Shown: positions 38,007-46,703 of the stretch, in pieces
How positions within the stretch are numbered: the first letter of the stretch is position 1
Layout of the letters: every line of letters starts with the position of its first letter
Assembly (NCBI RefSeq): GCF_002263495.1
Contig: NZ_CP022753.1
Location: forward strand, 806,001-870,000
From: Nocardiopsis gilva YIM 90087
GTDB taxonomy: Bacteria > Actinomycetota > Actinomycetes > Streptosporangiales > Streptosporangiaceae
Direction: 5' to 3'
Length of the DNA: 64,000 nucleotides
Position numbers and translations under genes: made by a program
Notes under the pieces: generated by a model
Told to the model about the DNA's origin: nothing
Seen by the model: only the letters and a program-made list of their open reading frames with translations
Databases searched by the model: none

Positions 38007-40196
38007 ATGCTCTACATGATCCTGGGGATCATCACGACCGCCTTCGCCGTGGTCGGGCTGGCCGTGTTCGCCATTGGCATCCGCCATATGGTGCGCACCG
38101 TGGGCATCGGCCGGCCGATCGAAGGCGAGCGCAAGGGACCCTTTGGTCAGCGACTGACGAACACGCTGATCGAGACACTCGGGCACACGCGCATGCTCAA
38201 GTGGCGCTGGATCGGCGTCGCGCACTGGTTCGTCATGGTCTCGTTCCCGCTTCTGGCGTTCACGGTCGCCGAAGCGCACGGTGAGGTGTGGAACCCGCAG
38301 TTCCACCTCCCGATCATCTACGACTGGACCATCTACGGCCTGGCCGTGGAGGTCATCGCCGCGTTCAGCCTCGCCGGGATCGTCGGCCTGGCGATCTACC
38401 GGCAGGTGAAGGGGCCCCGGACGCTCGGCCGCGAGTCCCGCTTCGAGAACTCCCGGCACTGGCAGGCCTACTACGTCGAGGCCTACATCGTCGGCCTGCT
38501 GGTGGCCATCTTCGTGATCCGCGGCTTCAAGGTCGCGATGGGCGACTTCCCGTTCCCCGTGTGGGCCACCCCGGTCTCCCACGCCGTGGGCGCCGTGCTG
38601 CCGCCGAGCGAGGCCGGGCTCGCGCTCGTGGCCGCGTTCAAGCTGATCATCTCCTGGATGTTCTTCATGGTGCTGGCCTGGATCCTCACCATGGGCATCG
38701 GGTGGCACCGCTTCACCGCGCCGGTCAACATCTACTTGAAGCGCTTCACCAACGGCGACGTCGCGCTTGGCCCGGCCAAGCAGATGATGGACAAGACCGG
38801 CGAGAAGCCGCTCGACTTCGAGGAGGCCGACCCCGACGAGGACCCGTTCGGCGTCGGCAAGATCGAGGACTTCACCTGGAAGGGCCTGCTCGACTTCACC
38901 ACCTGCACGGAGTGCGGACGGTGCCAGTCGCAGTGCCCCGCCTGGAACACCGGCAAGCCGCTCTCGCCCAAGAAGCTGGTCATGGACCTGCGGGAGCACG
39001 CCTACGCCAAGGCGCCCTACCTGCTGCAGGGCATCACCGCGGAGACGCTGGAGGAGAAGCAGAAGGAGGACGAGAGCCACGCCGACATGGACGTGCTCTC
39101 GCTGCTCGGCGCGCCGCTCGTCGGGACCGAGGAGGAGGGGGGCATCATCCACCCCGACGTCCTGTGGTCCTGCACCAACTGCGGCGCCTGCGTCGAGCAG
39201 TGCCCGGTCGACATCGAGCACGTCGACCACATCCTCGACATGCGCCGCTACCAGGTGATGATCGAGTCGAGCTTCCCCTCCGAGGCGAACACGCTGCTCA
39301 AGAACCTGGAGAACAAGGGCAACCCGTGGGGGATGGCCGAGGACAAGCGCCTCGACTGGATGTCCGAGCTCGACTTCGAGGTCCCCGTCGTCGAGGACAA
39401 GCTCCCCGAGGGCACCGAGTACCTGTTCTGGGTGGGCTGCGCCGGTGCCCTGGAGGACCGCGCGAAGAAGACCACCAAGGCCATCGCCGAACTGCTGCAC
39501 ATGGCCGGGGTCAAGTTCGCGGTGCTCGGCGGCATGGAGGCGTGCACCGGTGACCCGGCGCGCCGCCTGGGCATGGAGTTCATCTTCCAGATGCTCGCCC
39601 AGCAGAACGTGGAGACGCTGAACGAGGTCGGCGCCACCAAGATCGTGGCCAGCTGCCCGCACTGCTTCAACACGCTCGGCAACGAGTACCCGCAGCTCGG
39701 CGGTGACTACGACGTCATCCACCACAGCCAGCTGCTGGCCAAGCTGGTGGAGGACGGCCGGCTCACCCCGATGCAGCCGATCGAGGAGAACATCACCTAC
39801 CACGACCCCTGCTTCCTGGGTCGGCACAACAAGGTCTACACGCCGCCCCGCGACATCATGGCGCAGGTCCCCGGCATCCAGACCAAGGAGATGCACCGGC
39901 ACAAGGAGCGCGGCTTCTGCTGTGGCGCGGGTGGCGCCCGGATGTGGATGGAGGAGCGGATCGGCAAGCGCATCAACACCGAGCGGGTGGACGAGGCGCT
40001 GACGACCGACCCGGACACCGTGTCCACCGCGTGCCCGTTCTGCCAGGTCATGCTGGGCGACGCCATTAACGAGAAGAAGTCCAAGGGCGAGGCCAAGGAG
40101 ACCCTGGAGGTCGTGGACGTCTCGCAGCTCCTGCTCCGCTCGGTCAAGGGCGACGCGCCCACCACCGACGCCGAACCCGAGAAGGAGAACGCCTAG
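38007..40196 (+). CDS. etfD: Membrane Fe-S oxidoreductase, EtfD-like ETF:quinone reductase
   Basis: 729 aa from ATG 38007 (GGGAGG, 9-base spacing). The N-terminal 250 residues hold about five to six membrane helices similar to NarI-type heme b subunits. Two ferredoxin 4Fe-4S motifs follow, CTECGRCQSQCPAW (about 300) and CTNCGACVEQCPVD (about 388). The C-terminal part has two CCG (heterodisulfide-reductase-like) domains, with GFCCGAGGARMWMEE at about 637. This matches mycobacterial EtfD (Rv0338c type), which passes electrons from ETF to the quinone pool during fatty-acid oxidation. The shared operator with the FadE5-like gene supports that role. It ends in a strong terminator. Confidence 0.9.
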   Translation: MLYMILGIITTAFAVVGLAVFAIGIRHMVRTVGIGRPIEGERKGPFGQRLTNTLIETLGHTRMLKWRWIGVAHWFVMVSFPLLAFTVAEAHGEVWNPQFHLPIIYDWTIYGLAVEVIAAFSLAGIVGLAIYRQVKGPRTLGRESRFENSRHWQAYYVEAYIVGLLVAIFVIRGFKVAMGDFPFPVWATPVSHAVGAVLPPSEAGLALVAAFKLIISWMFFMVLAWILTMGIGWHRFTAPVNIYLKRFTNGDVALGPAKQMMDKTGEKPLDFEEADPDEDPFGVGKIEDFTWKGLLDFTTCTECGRCQSQCPAWNTGKPLSPKKLVMDLREHAYAKAPYLLQGITAETLEEKQKEDESHADMDVLSLLGAPLVGTEEEGGIIHPDVLWSCTNCGACVEQCPVDIEHVDHILDMRRYQVMIESSFPSEANTLLKNLENKGNPWGMAEDKRLDWMSELDFEVPVVEDKLPEGTEYLFWVGCAGALEDRAKKTTKAIAELLHMAGVKFAVLGGMEACTGDPARRLGMEFIFQMLAQQNVETLNEVGATKIVASCPHCFNTLGNEYPQLGGDYDVIHHSQLLAKLVEDGRLTPMQPIEENITYHDPCFLGRHNKVYTPPRDIMAQVPGIQTKEMHRHKERGFCCGAGGARMWMEERIGKRINTERVDEALTTDPDTVSTACPFCQVMLGDAINEKKSKGEAKETLEVVDVSQLLLRSVKGDAPTTDAEPEKENA

Positions 40197-40247
40197 CCGC
40201 GGCGGCCCCGGGGCCGCCGAACCGGTGTGACGACCGGTGGCGGCGAT

Positions 40248-40294
40248 GGGGGATCAGGAGAGCGGTCCGACCGCTCTCCTGATCCCCCTTTTTT
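40248..40294 (+). terminator. Rho-independent terminator after the EtfD-like gene
   Basis: Perfect 18-bp arms (40248-40265 and 40271-40288) with a 5-base loop, followed by six T (40289-40294). Confidence 0.95.
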
Positions 40295-40378
40295 CTTCAT
40301 GTCTTCGTGCGGAGAGCGCGCGGAGAGAGAAGAGCAGAGAAGAACACACGGAGCGGGGTGGCGCGGGGCGCAGGGTGG

Positions 40379-40648
40379 TCAGCCCCGGCAGGTTTCGGGG
40401 CCAGTGGTCTGGTGCGACCGGCGCGGCCGGGGTGCGGCGCACGGGGATGATGTGACGGATGAGGCGGGAGGCAGCACGGCCGACGGCTCCTGATCGAGGA
40501 CGTCGGGGCGCACGCCGAGGACGCGGTCGATCTCGTCCAGGCTGAGCGGCGCCTCGGCCGTGGCCACGGCGCTCAGCACCTCGGCGTAGAGCTCGATCTC
40601 GGCCAGCGCGACATGGTCGTGCAGGCGCATGTCGATGTCGGAATCCAT
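40379..40648 (-). CDS. Small conserved helical protein
   Basis: 89 aa from ATG 40648, chosen because GGAGG lies 9 bases upstream; the longer frame to 40921 lacks support. The first 60 residues (DHVALAEIELYAEVLSAVAT, then PLSLDEIDRVLGVRP) form two or three amphipathic helices ending in a short helix-turn-like motif. The C-terminal 30 residues are Pro/Ser/Arg-rich and probably disordered. I recall similar short actinobacterial proteins without known function. It converges on the EtfD-like gene terminator. Confidence 0.65.
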   Translation of the reverse strand: MDSDIDMRLHDHVALAEIELYAEVLSAVATAEAPLSLDEIDRVLGVRPDVLDQEPSAVLPPASSVTSSPCAAPRPRRSHQTTGPETCRG

Positions 40649-41056
40649 GCGCGCCCACCTCCATCGAAAGCGCTGCGGGAGGACGCGACCCGTCCTGTGC
40701 GTACGGCCGGACGCCGTTGCCCGTGCCGTCGGGGTCGTCGCCGGGCAGGACCCCTGACGGGGCCCGATATCCAGCCTCGAAATATAGGCTACGCGCCGGT
40801 AGCCTCGCGTCGCATGACTCGGACGGGCCATTCTGCGGCCACCGCCGATGGAGCCATCCGCTGCGCCCGATTCACCGGATCCCGGTCGGCGAATTGGGCG
40901 TGTCGGCGGATTCGGCTGCACTATTCCCCATCGTTGTCAGGGGATGCGAAAGGTCGGATGTATTGGACCTGAACTGCTGCCCAGAGCATCGCTCGGGCGT
41001 CGTTGCCCGATATTGAGCCGTCCGTATCCGGGATTTGCGGGTCTCCGGGAATAGAA
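40649..41056. other. 408 bp without a recognisable gene
   Basis: No frame has good codon bias. An inverted repeat GGCTAC-N6-GTAGCC lies at 40787-40804, about 140 bp upstream of the small helical gene, and might be an operator. Nothing else seen. Confidence 0.45.
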
Positions 41057-41584
41057 CTAGCGCCAGGTCACCTTGCGGTGATCGCGTGCGTACCGCTCGT
41101 ATTTTTCCGGCGTGTCGGCAAAGACCTCACGGTCACTATCGGTGAGTTCGCGGATGACTTTTCCGGGAACGCCCGCCCACAGGGTGCCGGCGGGAACGGT
41201 CTTGCCCGGAGGCACCAGCGCTCCGGCGGCGACGAGTGCCCCCGCTCCCACCCGGGCTCCGCCGAGCACGGTGGCCCCGATGCCGATCAGTGCGCCGTCC
41301 TCGACCACCGCGCCGTGCACCATCGCCTTGTGGCCCAGGCTGACGCGATCGCCCAGCACAGCGGGCTCTCCCGGATCGGAGTGCAGCCCGCACTGGTCCT
41401 GGATGTTGCACAGCTCACCCACGACGATCTCCTCGGTGTCGCCCCGCAGCACCGAGCCGTACCAGACACCGCTGCGATCCCCGATCCGGACGCGGCCCAC
41501 AACGACCGCCCCCGGGGCGATCCACGCACCGGGGTGGATATCGGGCGTACCGAACGGGCCATCGCCCACCAGGGGTCCGTTCAT
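41057..41584 (-). CDS. Gamma-carbonic-anhydrase-family protein (left-handed beta helix)
   Basis: 175 aa made of hexapeptide repeats (for example GARVGAGALVAAGALV). The metal-site pattern of the family is present: NIQDQCGLHSD, then SLGHKAMVHGAVVEDG with the two paired histidines. The C-terminal helix (ELTDSDREVFADTPEKYERY) is normal for the YrdA/PaaY/CaiE-like group. It forms trimers with zinc or iron between subunits; many such proteins show weak carbonic anhydrase or thioesterase activity, so the reaction here is not certain. It is divergent from the DivIVA-domain gene. Confidence 0.9.
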   Translation of the reverse strand: MNGPLVGDGPFGTPDIHPGAWIAPGAVVVGRVRIGDRSGVWYGSVLRGDTEEIVVGELCNIQDQCGLHSDPGEPAVLGDRVSLGHKAMVHGAVVEDGALIGIGATVLGGARVGAGALVAAGALVPPGKTVPAGTLWAGVPGKVIRELTDSDREVFADTPEKYERYARDHRKVTWR

Positions 41585-41949
41585 GTCGTGACTCCTTGCG
41601 TCTTAGCGCGGATACGGAGATGAATATGTCCTACTCAGCCCCGCGCGTGCGTGATCCGGCATACCTTAGTAGGAGGATGAGCACGGTGGTCATGATGGGT
41701 CGGCACGGTCGACTACCCGCCCGGGTTATTGAGGGGGCGGGGACCGGCTACTACCGTGGTCGGTTCCACGGTGTTCACAACGTCACGCTTCGCACTGGAC
41801 TCGGGCTCTTGCGCCTCCGTCTCCCGGTACACCTGAAACCCCTGGGACAACGAATGTCACTGACGTGTTCTTGTGGTTCGGGCGGGGAACGTGGGTCAGG
41901 CGGTCCGAGCCGCCTACCCCGACTCGCAGCCAACCTGGTTGATTAGGAC
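41585..41949. other. Divergent region between the gamma-CA and DivIVA-domain genes
   Basis: About 365 bp, AT-richer than its neighbours in places, presumably with promoters for both genes. The frame 41596-41946 was considered and rejected as coding (no ribosome-binding site, unusual composition). No clear operator was found. Confidence 0.4.
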
Positions 41950-43164
41950 ATGAACGAACACAGCAACGACATTCTGCCGAACCTACTCCGCGACGAAGCC
42001 TTCCCGACCGTTCGAAAGAACGGCTACGACAAGCGCCAGGTCGACGATTTCGTCGTCCGCAACCACAACCAGATCCGCGACCTTCAGGAGCGGCTGGCGC
42101 GAGCGCACGACGAACTGGAGCAGCTCCGGCGTGAGCTGGCCGAGGCCAAGGAGAAGGCCGCGGTCAAGCCCGAGCACGAGCAGATCAGCGAGCGCATGGC
42201 GACGATCCTGCGGATCGCCGAGGAAGAGGCCAAGGACAAGCGCGCCAAGATCGACGAAGAGGTCAACGAGATCCGCGAGAAGGCCCAGAAGGAGGCCGAC
42301 AAGCGGAAGAAGGAGGCCGAGGAGCACGCCGAGAGCGTCGTCTCCAGCGCCCGCTCCGAGGCCAACGAGATGGTCGGCACGGCCAAGCAGGAGACCGAGC
42401 AGCTCCGCACGCAGGCCAAGCAGGACGCCGAGCGGCGCCTGGGCGACGCCGAGGCGCGCGCGAAGACGATCAACGAGACCGCCGACCGCCGCCTGGCCAC
42501 CCTGACCGCCACGCACAACGAGGCGGTCCGGCGGCTCAACGACATGCACGAGACGCTGGAGGAGCTGCTCACGGCGGAGAAGTCCGCCGGGCCGCTGGAG
42601 ACCGGCATGTCCGAGGAGGAGATCAGGGCGGCGAACGAGAAGGCCGCCGCCGCGGCTCCTCCGTCGGGGGGCAAGTCCGGAGGGGGAGCGCAGGCGGCGC
42701 AGGGGCGGCCCACCACCGCCCCGGCGGCCGGCGGTGCCCAGCAGCCGAAGCCCGCGTCCTCGGGCGGCGGCGCCGAGCCGAAGAGCAGCACGTCCGCACC
42801 GTCCACGTCGGCACCGTCCACGCAGTCCACCCCGTCCACGTCCGCCTCCGACTCCTCCGATGGCGAGGAGACCACCAAGGTCCCGCAGCCCCAGAACGGT
42901 CCGGAGGCGTCCGCCAACCGGCCTCCGTCGGCGGCGGCCGCCCCCGAGGCGAGCACGCCCCAGGCGGCCCGCCCCGGTGGTGCTCCGCGTCCGCAGGGCG
43001 CGCGTTACGCGGGTCCTGCTCCGGATCAGGAGGCCACCGCGCCCGCCGCACCTGCCGCGCCCCCCGCTCCGGGCGGAGGCATCTACAGGCAGCCGCAGAC
43101 ACCCGCTCCGCAGAAGCCGGAGACGGCCGATGGCGCCGAAGGAGTGCGCATCATCAAGCCGTAG
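41950..43164 (+). CDS. DivIVA-domain coiled-coil protein
   Basis: 404 aa. The N-terminal TVRKNGYDKRQVDDFVVRN is a DivIVA membrane-curvature motif. A continuous Glu/Lys/Ala coiled coil follows (about 45-205) and then a 190-residue Ala/Pro/Ser/Gly disordered tail ending EGVRIIKP. Proteins of this layout organise polar growth and cytoskeletal assemblies in actinobacteria. It is longer in the tail than canonical DivIVA and could be a FilP/Scy-like partner rather than the essential DivIVA, which normally sits beside the dcw cluster. The ribosome-binding site is weak (TTAGGAC). Confidence 0.82.
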   Translation: MNEHSNDILPNLLRDEAFPTVRKNGYDKRQVDDFVVRNHNQIRDLQERLARAHDELEQLRRELAEAKEKAAVKPEHEQISERMATILRIAEEEAKDKRAKIDEEVNEIREKAQKEADKRKKEAEEHAESVVSSARSEANEMVGTAKQETEQLRTQAKQDAERRLGDAEARAKTINETADRRLATLTATHNEAVRRLNDMHETLEELLTAEKSAGPLETGMSEEEIRAANEKAAAAAPPSGGKSGGGAQAAQGRPTTAPAAGGAQQPKPASSGGGAEPKSSTSAPSTSAPSTQSTPSTSASDSSDGEETTKVPQPQNGPEASANRPPSAAAAPEASTPQAARPGGAPRPQGARYAGPAPDQEATAPAAPAAPPAPGGGIYRQPQTPAPQKPETADGAEGVRIIKP

Positions 43165-43364
43165 AGGTGCCTCCCGCCGCCTCGCTCCGGGGCGCGGGGT
43201 TCCCGGTACGAAGCGGAGAACAAAGATCTCAACACCGTTGGTCAGCGGGGCTGTGCGGCGCCGGGGACGAGGGACCGAGCACCCTCGCCCTCGGCGCCGT
43301 TTCGTCACGGCTTGCGGGGTATCGTCGGTCTTGTCGTCCTCTGTCGGCTACGATGCCGAAAGCC

Positions 43365-43814
43365 ATGATTATCCGCGCGGCCATCCGGTCTGACCTCGGT
43401 GCGATCCTGCGACTCCTGCGGGATCTCGGCGACGCGACGCACGCCCAGAGCGGCACCGTCCGTATGTCCTCGGCCGCTGTCCGGGCATGGACACGCATCG
43501 AGAGCGACCCCGACCGCTCCGTCCTCGTAGCGGAGAGCAGAGGGCAGATCATCGGCACCCTCGACCTGATCGTGGTCGCCAACCTCACGCACGACGCCCA
43601 GCCGTGGGCAATCATCGAGAACGTGGTGGTCGACGCGGGCTGTCGGCGGCGGGGGATCGGCCGGGCCCTGATCGAGGACGCCCTGGACCGCGCCGCCCGC
43701 GCCGGCTGCTACAAGATCGAACTGCTCTCCCACGAGGACCAGCACGATGCCCATGGCTTCTACAAGGCCATGGGCTTCGCCTACTCCGCCGAGGGGTTCC
43801 GCCGCTACCTGTGA
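43365..43814 (+). CDS. GNAT N-acetyltransferase
   Basis: 149 aa from ATG 43365 (ATG 43353 is possible). Full single-domain GNAT fold: MIIRAAIRSDLGAILRLLRD, AESRGQIIGTLDLIVV, IENVVVDAGCRRRGIGRALI (the acetyl-CoA loop) and FYKAMGFAYSAEGFRRYL at the end. The substrate is unknown; this shape fits small-molecule or amino-terminal acetyltransferases. It follows the DivIVA-domain gene by about 200 bp and ends just before repeat copy 3. Confidence 0.9.
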   Translation: MIIRAAIRSDLGAILRLLRDLGDATHAQSGTVRMSSAAVRAWTRIESDPDRSVLVAESRGQIIGTLDLIVVANLTHDAQPWAIIENVVVDAGCRRRGIGRALIEDALDRAARAGCYKIELLSHEDQHDAHGFYKAMGFAYSAEGFRRYL

Positions 43815-43838
43815 CTCACCCTCAGCCCCCGTTCCCGA

Positions 43839-43896
43839 TGATCTCGGAGATATTGGGGATTCAGCGGCGGTTTTTACCCCGATATCCCCGAGATCA
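43839..43896. repeat. Dispersed inverted repeat, copy 3
   Basis: 20-bp arms (43839-43858 and 43877-43896) with two wobble-type mismatches and an 18-base loop; the right arm complements to TGATCTCGGGGATAT. It sits between the converging GNAT and DHA2 transporter genes, the same context as copy 1. Confidence 0.85.
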
Positions 43897-43920
43897 ACTT
43901 CAGGGGCGGCCAGGTGGCGG

Positions 43921-45573
43921 TCAGCGCCCCGAGCGCAACGGGATCTGCCGGAAGAACAGCACGGTCACGAAGCCCACGACGGCGATCGGGAGCCCCAGCA
44001 GGAAGACGGTGTGCATCGAGCTGTTGAACGCGGTGATCACCGCGTCGTGGGCCGCCGGCGGCAGCGAGTTGATGATCGCGGGGGAGCCCATCGCCGAGTC
44101 CGAGATGCTGGGCAGGGGAGGCGGTTCCTGCCCAGCGGCCTGGGCCGCCGCTCGGGCCCGCTCCGCCTTCTCGGCCAGCTGGGCCAGCTCGTCGTGCAGC
44201 CGGTTGGTCATCACCGCGCCGAAGGCCGAGACGCCCACCGCCCCGCCGAGGTTCCGGAAGAAGGTGACCGCTGAGGTCCCCGCCGCCAGATCCGCCCTCG
44301 ACAGCGCGTTCTGCGTCGCCAGGATCAGGATCTGCATCGTCAGCCCGATGCCCAGCCCGATCAGCGCGACACCGAAGCCCACCAGGACCAGGCTGGAGTC
44401 GACCTCCAGCAGGGTCAGCACGTAGAAGCCCAGGCCCACCAGGACCATGCCGACGACGGGGTAGATCTTCCACCGGCCGGTGCGGCTGACCACGATGCCC
44501 GAGGAGATCGACGCCGTGAGCAGGCCGATCACCAGCGGCAGGGTCATCAGCCCCGAGGCCGTGGGGCTCATCCCCTTGACGATCTGCAGGTACTGCGGGA
44601 AGTAGATCATCACGCCGAACATGCCCATGCCGATGGCCATCGAGCCCAGCGAGGACAGCACGAACGTCCGTTCGCGGAACAGCCGCGGCGGCAGGATCGG
44701 GTCGTGCGCGCGCCGCTCGCTGACGATGGCGCCGATGGTCAGCGCGATGGCGGCAGCGATGAGCGCGTACGTCGGCGCCGAGTTCCATTCGAACGACTTG
44801 CCGCCGAGGCTGAGCACCAGCATGACCGTGCTCGCCGCGCCGACGATGAAGGTCGCGCCCCACCAGTCGATGCGTGTGCCGGTGCGCGGGCGTACCGGCA
44901 GCCGGAGCAGCCGCTGGATGACGATGAAGGCGACCACCGCGAGCGGCACGGTGATGAAGAAGCACCAGCGCCAGCCGAGCGGGCTGTCCACGAGGAAGCC
45001 GCCGAGCAGCGGCCCGGCCACGGTGGAGACGCCGAAGACGGCGCCGATGAAGCCCGAGTAGCGTCCGCGCTCACGCGGCTCCACCACGTCGCCGAGGATG
45101 ATCTGCGGCAGCGAGGCGAGCCCGCCCGTGCCGATGCCCTGGAAGAGCCGGGCCACGATGAGCCACGTCATGTCCTGGGCGAAACCGGCGGCCACGGACG
45201 ACACGATGAAGATGACCAGCGCTATCTGGAAGCACAGCTTGCGCCCCCACAGGTCGGAGAGCTTGCCCCAGATGGGTGTGGTGGCGGTCATCGTCAGCAG
45301 CGCCGAGCTCGCCACCCAGGCCAGCCGGTCCTGTCCGCCCAGTTCACCGACGATCGTCGGCAGGGCGGTGCCGACGATCGAGTTCGTCAGCATCGACGTG
45401 AGGACGGCGAGCATGAGTCCGATCAGGACCTCGATGATCTGCCGTTGGGTGTACCGGGGCGTCGGCGCCTCGTCCGTGTCGGCACCGCCGGCCGACGGCC
45501 GATCGGCCACCCGCGCCCCGGCTGATTGCTCTGGCTGTTCGTCCGGCCGATTCTCGACCGACTGTCGCTCCAC
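43921..45573 (-). CDS. DHA2-family (EmrB/QacA-like) drug exporter
   Basis: 550 aa from GTG 45573 (GGGGGA, 8-base spacing). Fourteen membrane helices are predicted, with WGKLSDLWGRKLCFQIALV after helix 2 and the antiporter motif C-like GPLLGGFLVD in helix 5. Large polar loop near 480-530. These are features of proton-driven multidrug exporters. The promoter at 45714-45742 puts the likely transcription start at about 45707, next to an in-frame ATG 45708. A leaderless 595-aa form is therefore possible, but its first 45 residues look unlike protein. The divergent TetR gene and overlapping palindrome indicate TetR repression. Confidence 0.88.
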   Translation of the reverse strand: MERQSVENRPDEQPEQSAGARVADRPSAGGADTDEAPTPRYTQRQIIEVLIGLMLAVLTSMLTNSIVGTALPTIVGELGGQDRLAWVASSALLTMTATTPIWGKLSDLWGRKLCFQIALVIFIVSSVAAGFAQDMTWLIVARLFQGIGTGGLASLPQIILGDVVEPRERGRYSGFIGAVFGVSTVAGPLLGGFLVDSPLGWRWCFFITVPLAVVAFIVIQRLLRLPVRPRTGTRIDWWGATFIVGAASTVMLVLSLGGKSFEWNSAPTYALIAAAIALTIGAIVSERRAHDPILPPRLFRERTFVLSSLGSMAIGMGMFGVMIYFPQYLQIVKGMSPTASGLMTLPLVIGLLTASISSGIVVSRTGRWKIYPVVGMVLVGLGFYVLTLLEVDSSLVLVGFGVALIGLGIGLTMQILILATQNALSRADLAAGTSAVTFFRNLGGAVGVSAFGAVMTNRLHDELAQLAEKAERARAAAQAAGQEPPPLPSISDSAMGSPAIINSLPPAAHDAVITAFNSSMHTVFLLGLPIAVVGFVTVLFFRQIPLRSGR

Positions 45574-45713
45574 TCCGCGTGTCCCCCAAGCGTGTGTGTG
45601 GAAATCGAAATCCGAGGGATCCGCGCCCGCCTCCGTTCCCCCGCACAGGACCCGATGTGGGCATGCGGCAGCGTCCCCGCTCGTACGGAGGTGGGTCGAC
45701 AGGATCATGTACT

Positions 45714-45745
45714 GGTATAAGTAAACACTGTTGACTTGTCAAGTC
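45714..45745 (-). promoter_or_regulatory. Exporter promoter overlapped by a TetR operator
   Basis: On the minus strand TTGACA (45737-45742) and TATACC (45714-45719) are 17 bp apart. The palindrome GACTTG-T-CAAGTC (45733-45745) covers the -35 box. Binding there would block the DHA2 exporter promoter. Confidence 0.75.
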
Positions 45746-45833
45746 GGAACGCTGGATTTCGTCCCTCGCAACAGCCGCCGGTAGGTTGCGACGGGGGTTG
45801 TGGCCTGGGCGGGGACCTGTACGGAGGATGGAT

Positions 45834-46424
45834 ATGGAACGGCCGGACGACACCAGTGCGTGCGCGGGCCGGGTGCGTGACCGAGCCGCCACGCGCCAGC
45901 GCATCCTCGACAGCGCGCGCGAGCTGTTCACCAGCGAGGGATACGAGCACGTGTCCTCCCGGCGGATCGCCGCGCACGCGGGCGTCAACGTCGCACTCAT
46001 CAACCGCTACTTCGGGGCCAAGCGCGGACTTCTCGCCGAGGTCATCGCGGAGGACGCGGTGTTCCCCGGCATCTTCGAGGGCGACCCCGCCACCCTGCCC
46101 CGGCGGCTGGCCGACCATCTGGCCGGGCGCGTGCTCGGCTCCGGAACGCCGCTGCAGCGGGCGCTGGAGCACTCGATGGGCGACCCCGACCTGCGTTCCG
46201 TCTACGAGGAGCGGCTGAAGAGCGCCCTCATCGAGCCCCTCGCCGCCCATCTCGGCGGGCCGGACGCCCGAGCGCGGGCGTCGCTGGTGGCCGGGGTGGT
46301 GCTCGGCATGGGCGTGGTCAAGCGTGCCGAAGGCGCGACCGCGCTCCTCGAACTCGACCCCGGCGCTCTGGCCGAGCGGCTGACCCGCGTCATCGAGCAG
46401 TGCCTGGAGCGGTTCGCGCCCTGA
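45834..46424 (+). CDS. TetR-family regulator of the DHA2 exporter
   Basis: 196 aa from ATG 45834, six bases after CGGAGG; ATG 45828 would have no spacing. The HTH (QRILDSARELFTSEGYEHVS, then NVALINRYFGAKRGLLAEVI) is standard TetR, followed by an all-helical ligand domain. It is divergent from the drug exporter across about 260 bp with a palindrome in the exporter promoter. The inducer is probably a hydrophobic drug (inference). Confidence 0.92.
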   Translation: MERPDDTSACAGRVRDRAATRQRILDSARELFTSEGYEHVSSRRIAAHAGVNVALINRYFGAKRGLLAEVIAEDAVFPGIFEGDPATLPRRLADHLAGRVLGSGTPLQRALEHSMGDPDLRSVYEERLKSALIEPLAAHLGGPDARARASLVAGVVLGMGVVKRAEGATALLELDPGALAERLTRVIEQCLERFAP

Positions 46425-46433
46425 GCGGCGGCT

Positions 46434-46461
46434 CCCGGGGCCGCCGCACGGCGGCCCCGGG
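46434..46461. terminator. Hairpin after the TetR gene
   Basis: Perfect 13-bp arms CCCGGGGCCGCCG/CGGCGGCCCCGGG around CA, 10 bp after the TetR stop. There is no T-run, so termination efficiency is uncertain. Confidence 0.65.
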
Positions 46462-46703
46462 TGGTGTCGGGACCCCGGCCCGGCCACGCCGCGACGCCCC
46501 GCGCGCCGTTCGTGTGATCCACCGAACCGCGACGGTCCCCTCCCACCCGGGTTCCGCGTCTATATCGTGTGCGTTCCTGGATCCGAGCGCGACACGCCGA
46601 GGGGCCGCGGGGTGCTTTGGATGTATAAGCCCTGTGTTTCGCTGGGAATTGTTCCCGGCGCATTTCGGTAATGCGGTAATGAGGAGCGATAACAGGGGGG
46701 AAA

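Noticed and set aside
37929-39902. Minus-strand frame opposite the EtfD-like gene
   Set aside because: Shadow frame; lacks a ribosome-binding site and domain matches.
41596-41946. 116-codon frame upstream of the DivIVA-domain gene
   Set aside because: No ribosome-binding site and atypical composition; more likely a leader/promoter region.
46462-46703. Possible c-di-AMP (ydaO-type) riboswitch before an NlpC/P60 gene
   Set aside because: Such genes often carry one in actinobacteria, but the conserved core elements are not visible here or before 52710.
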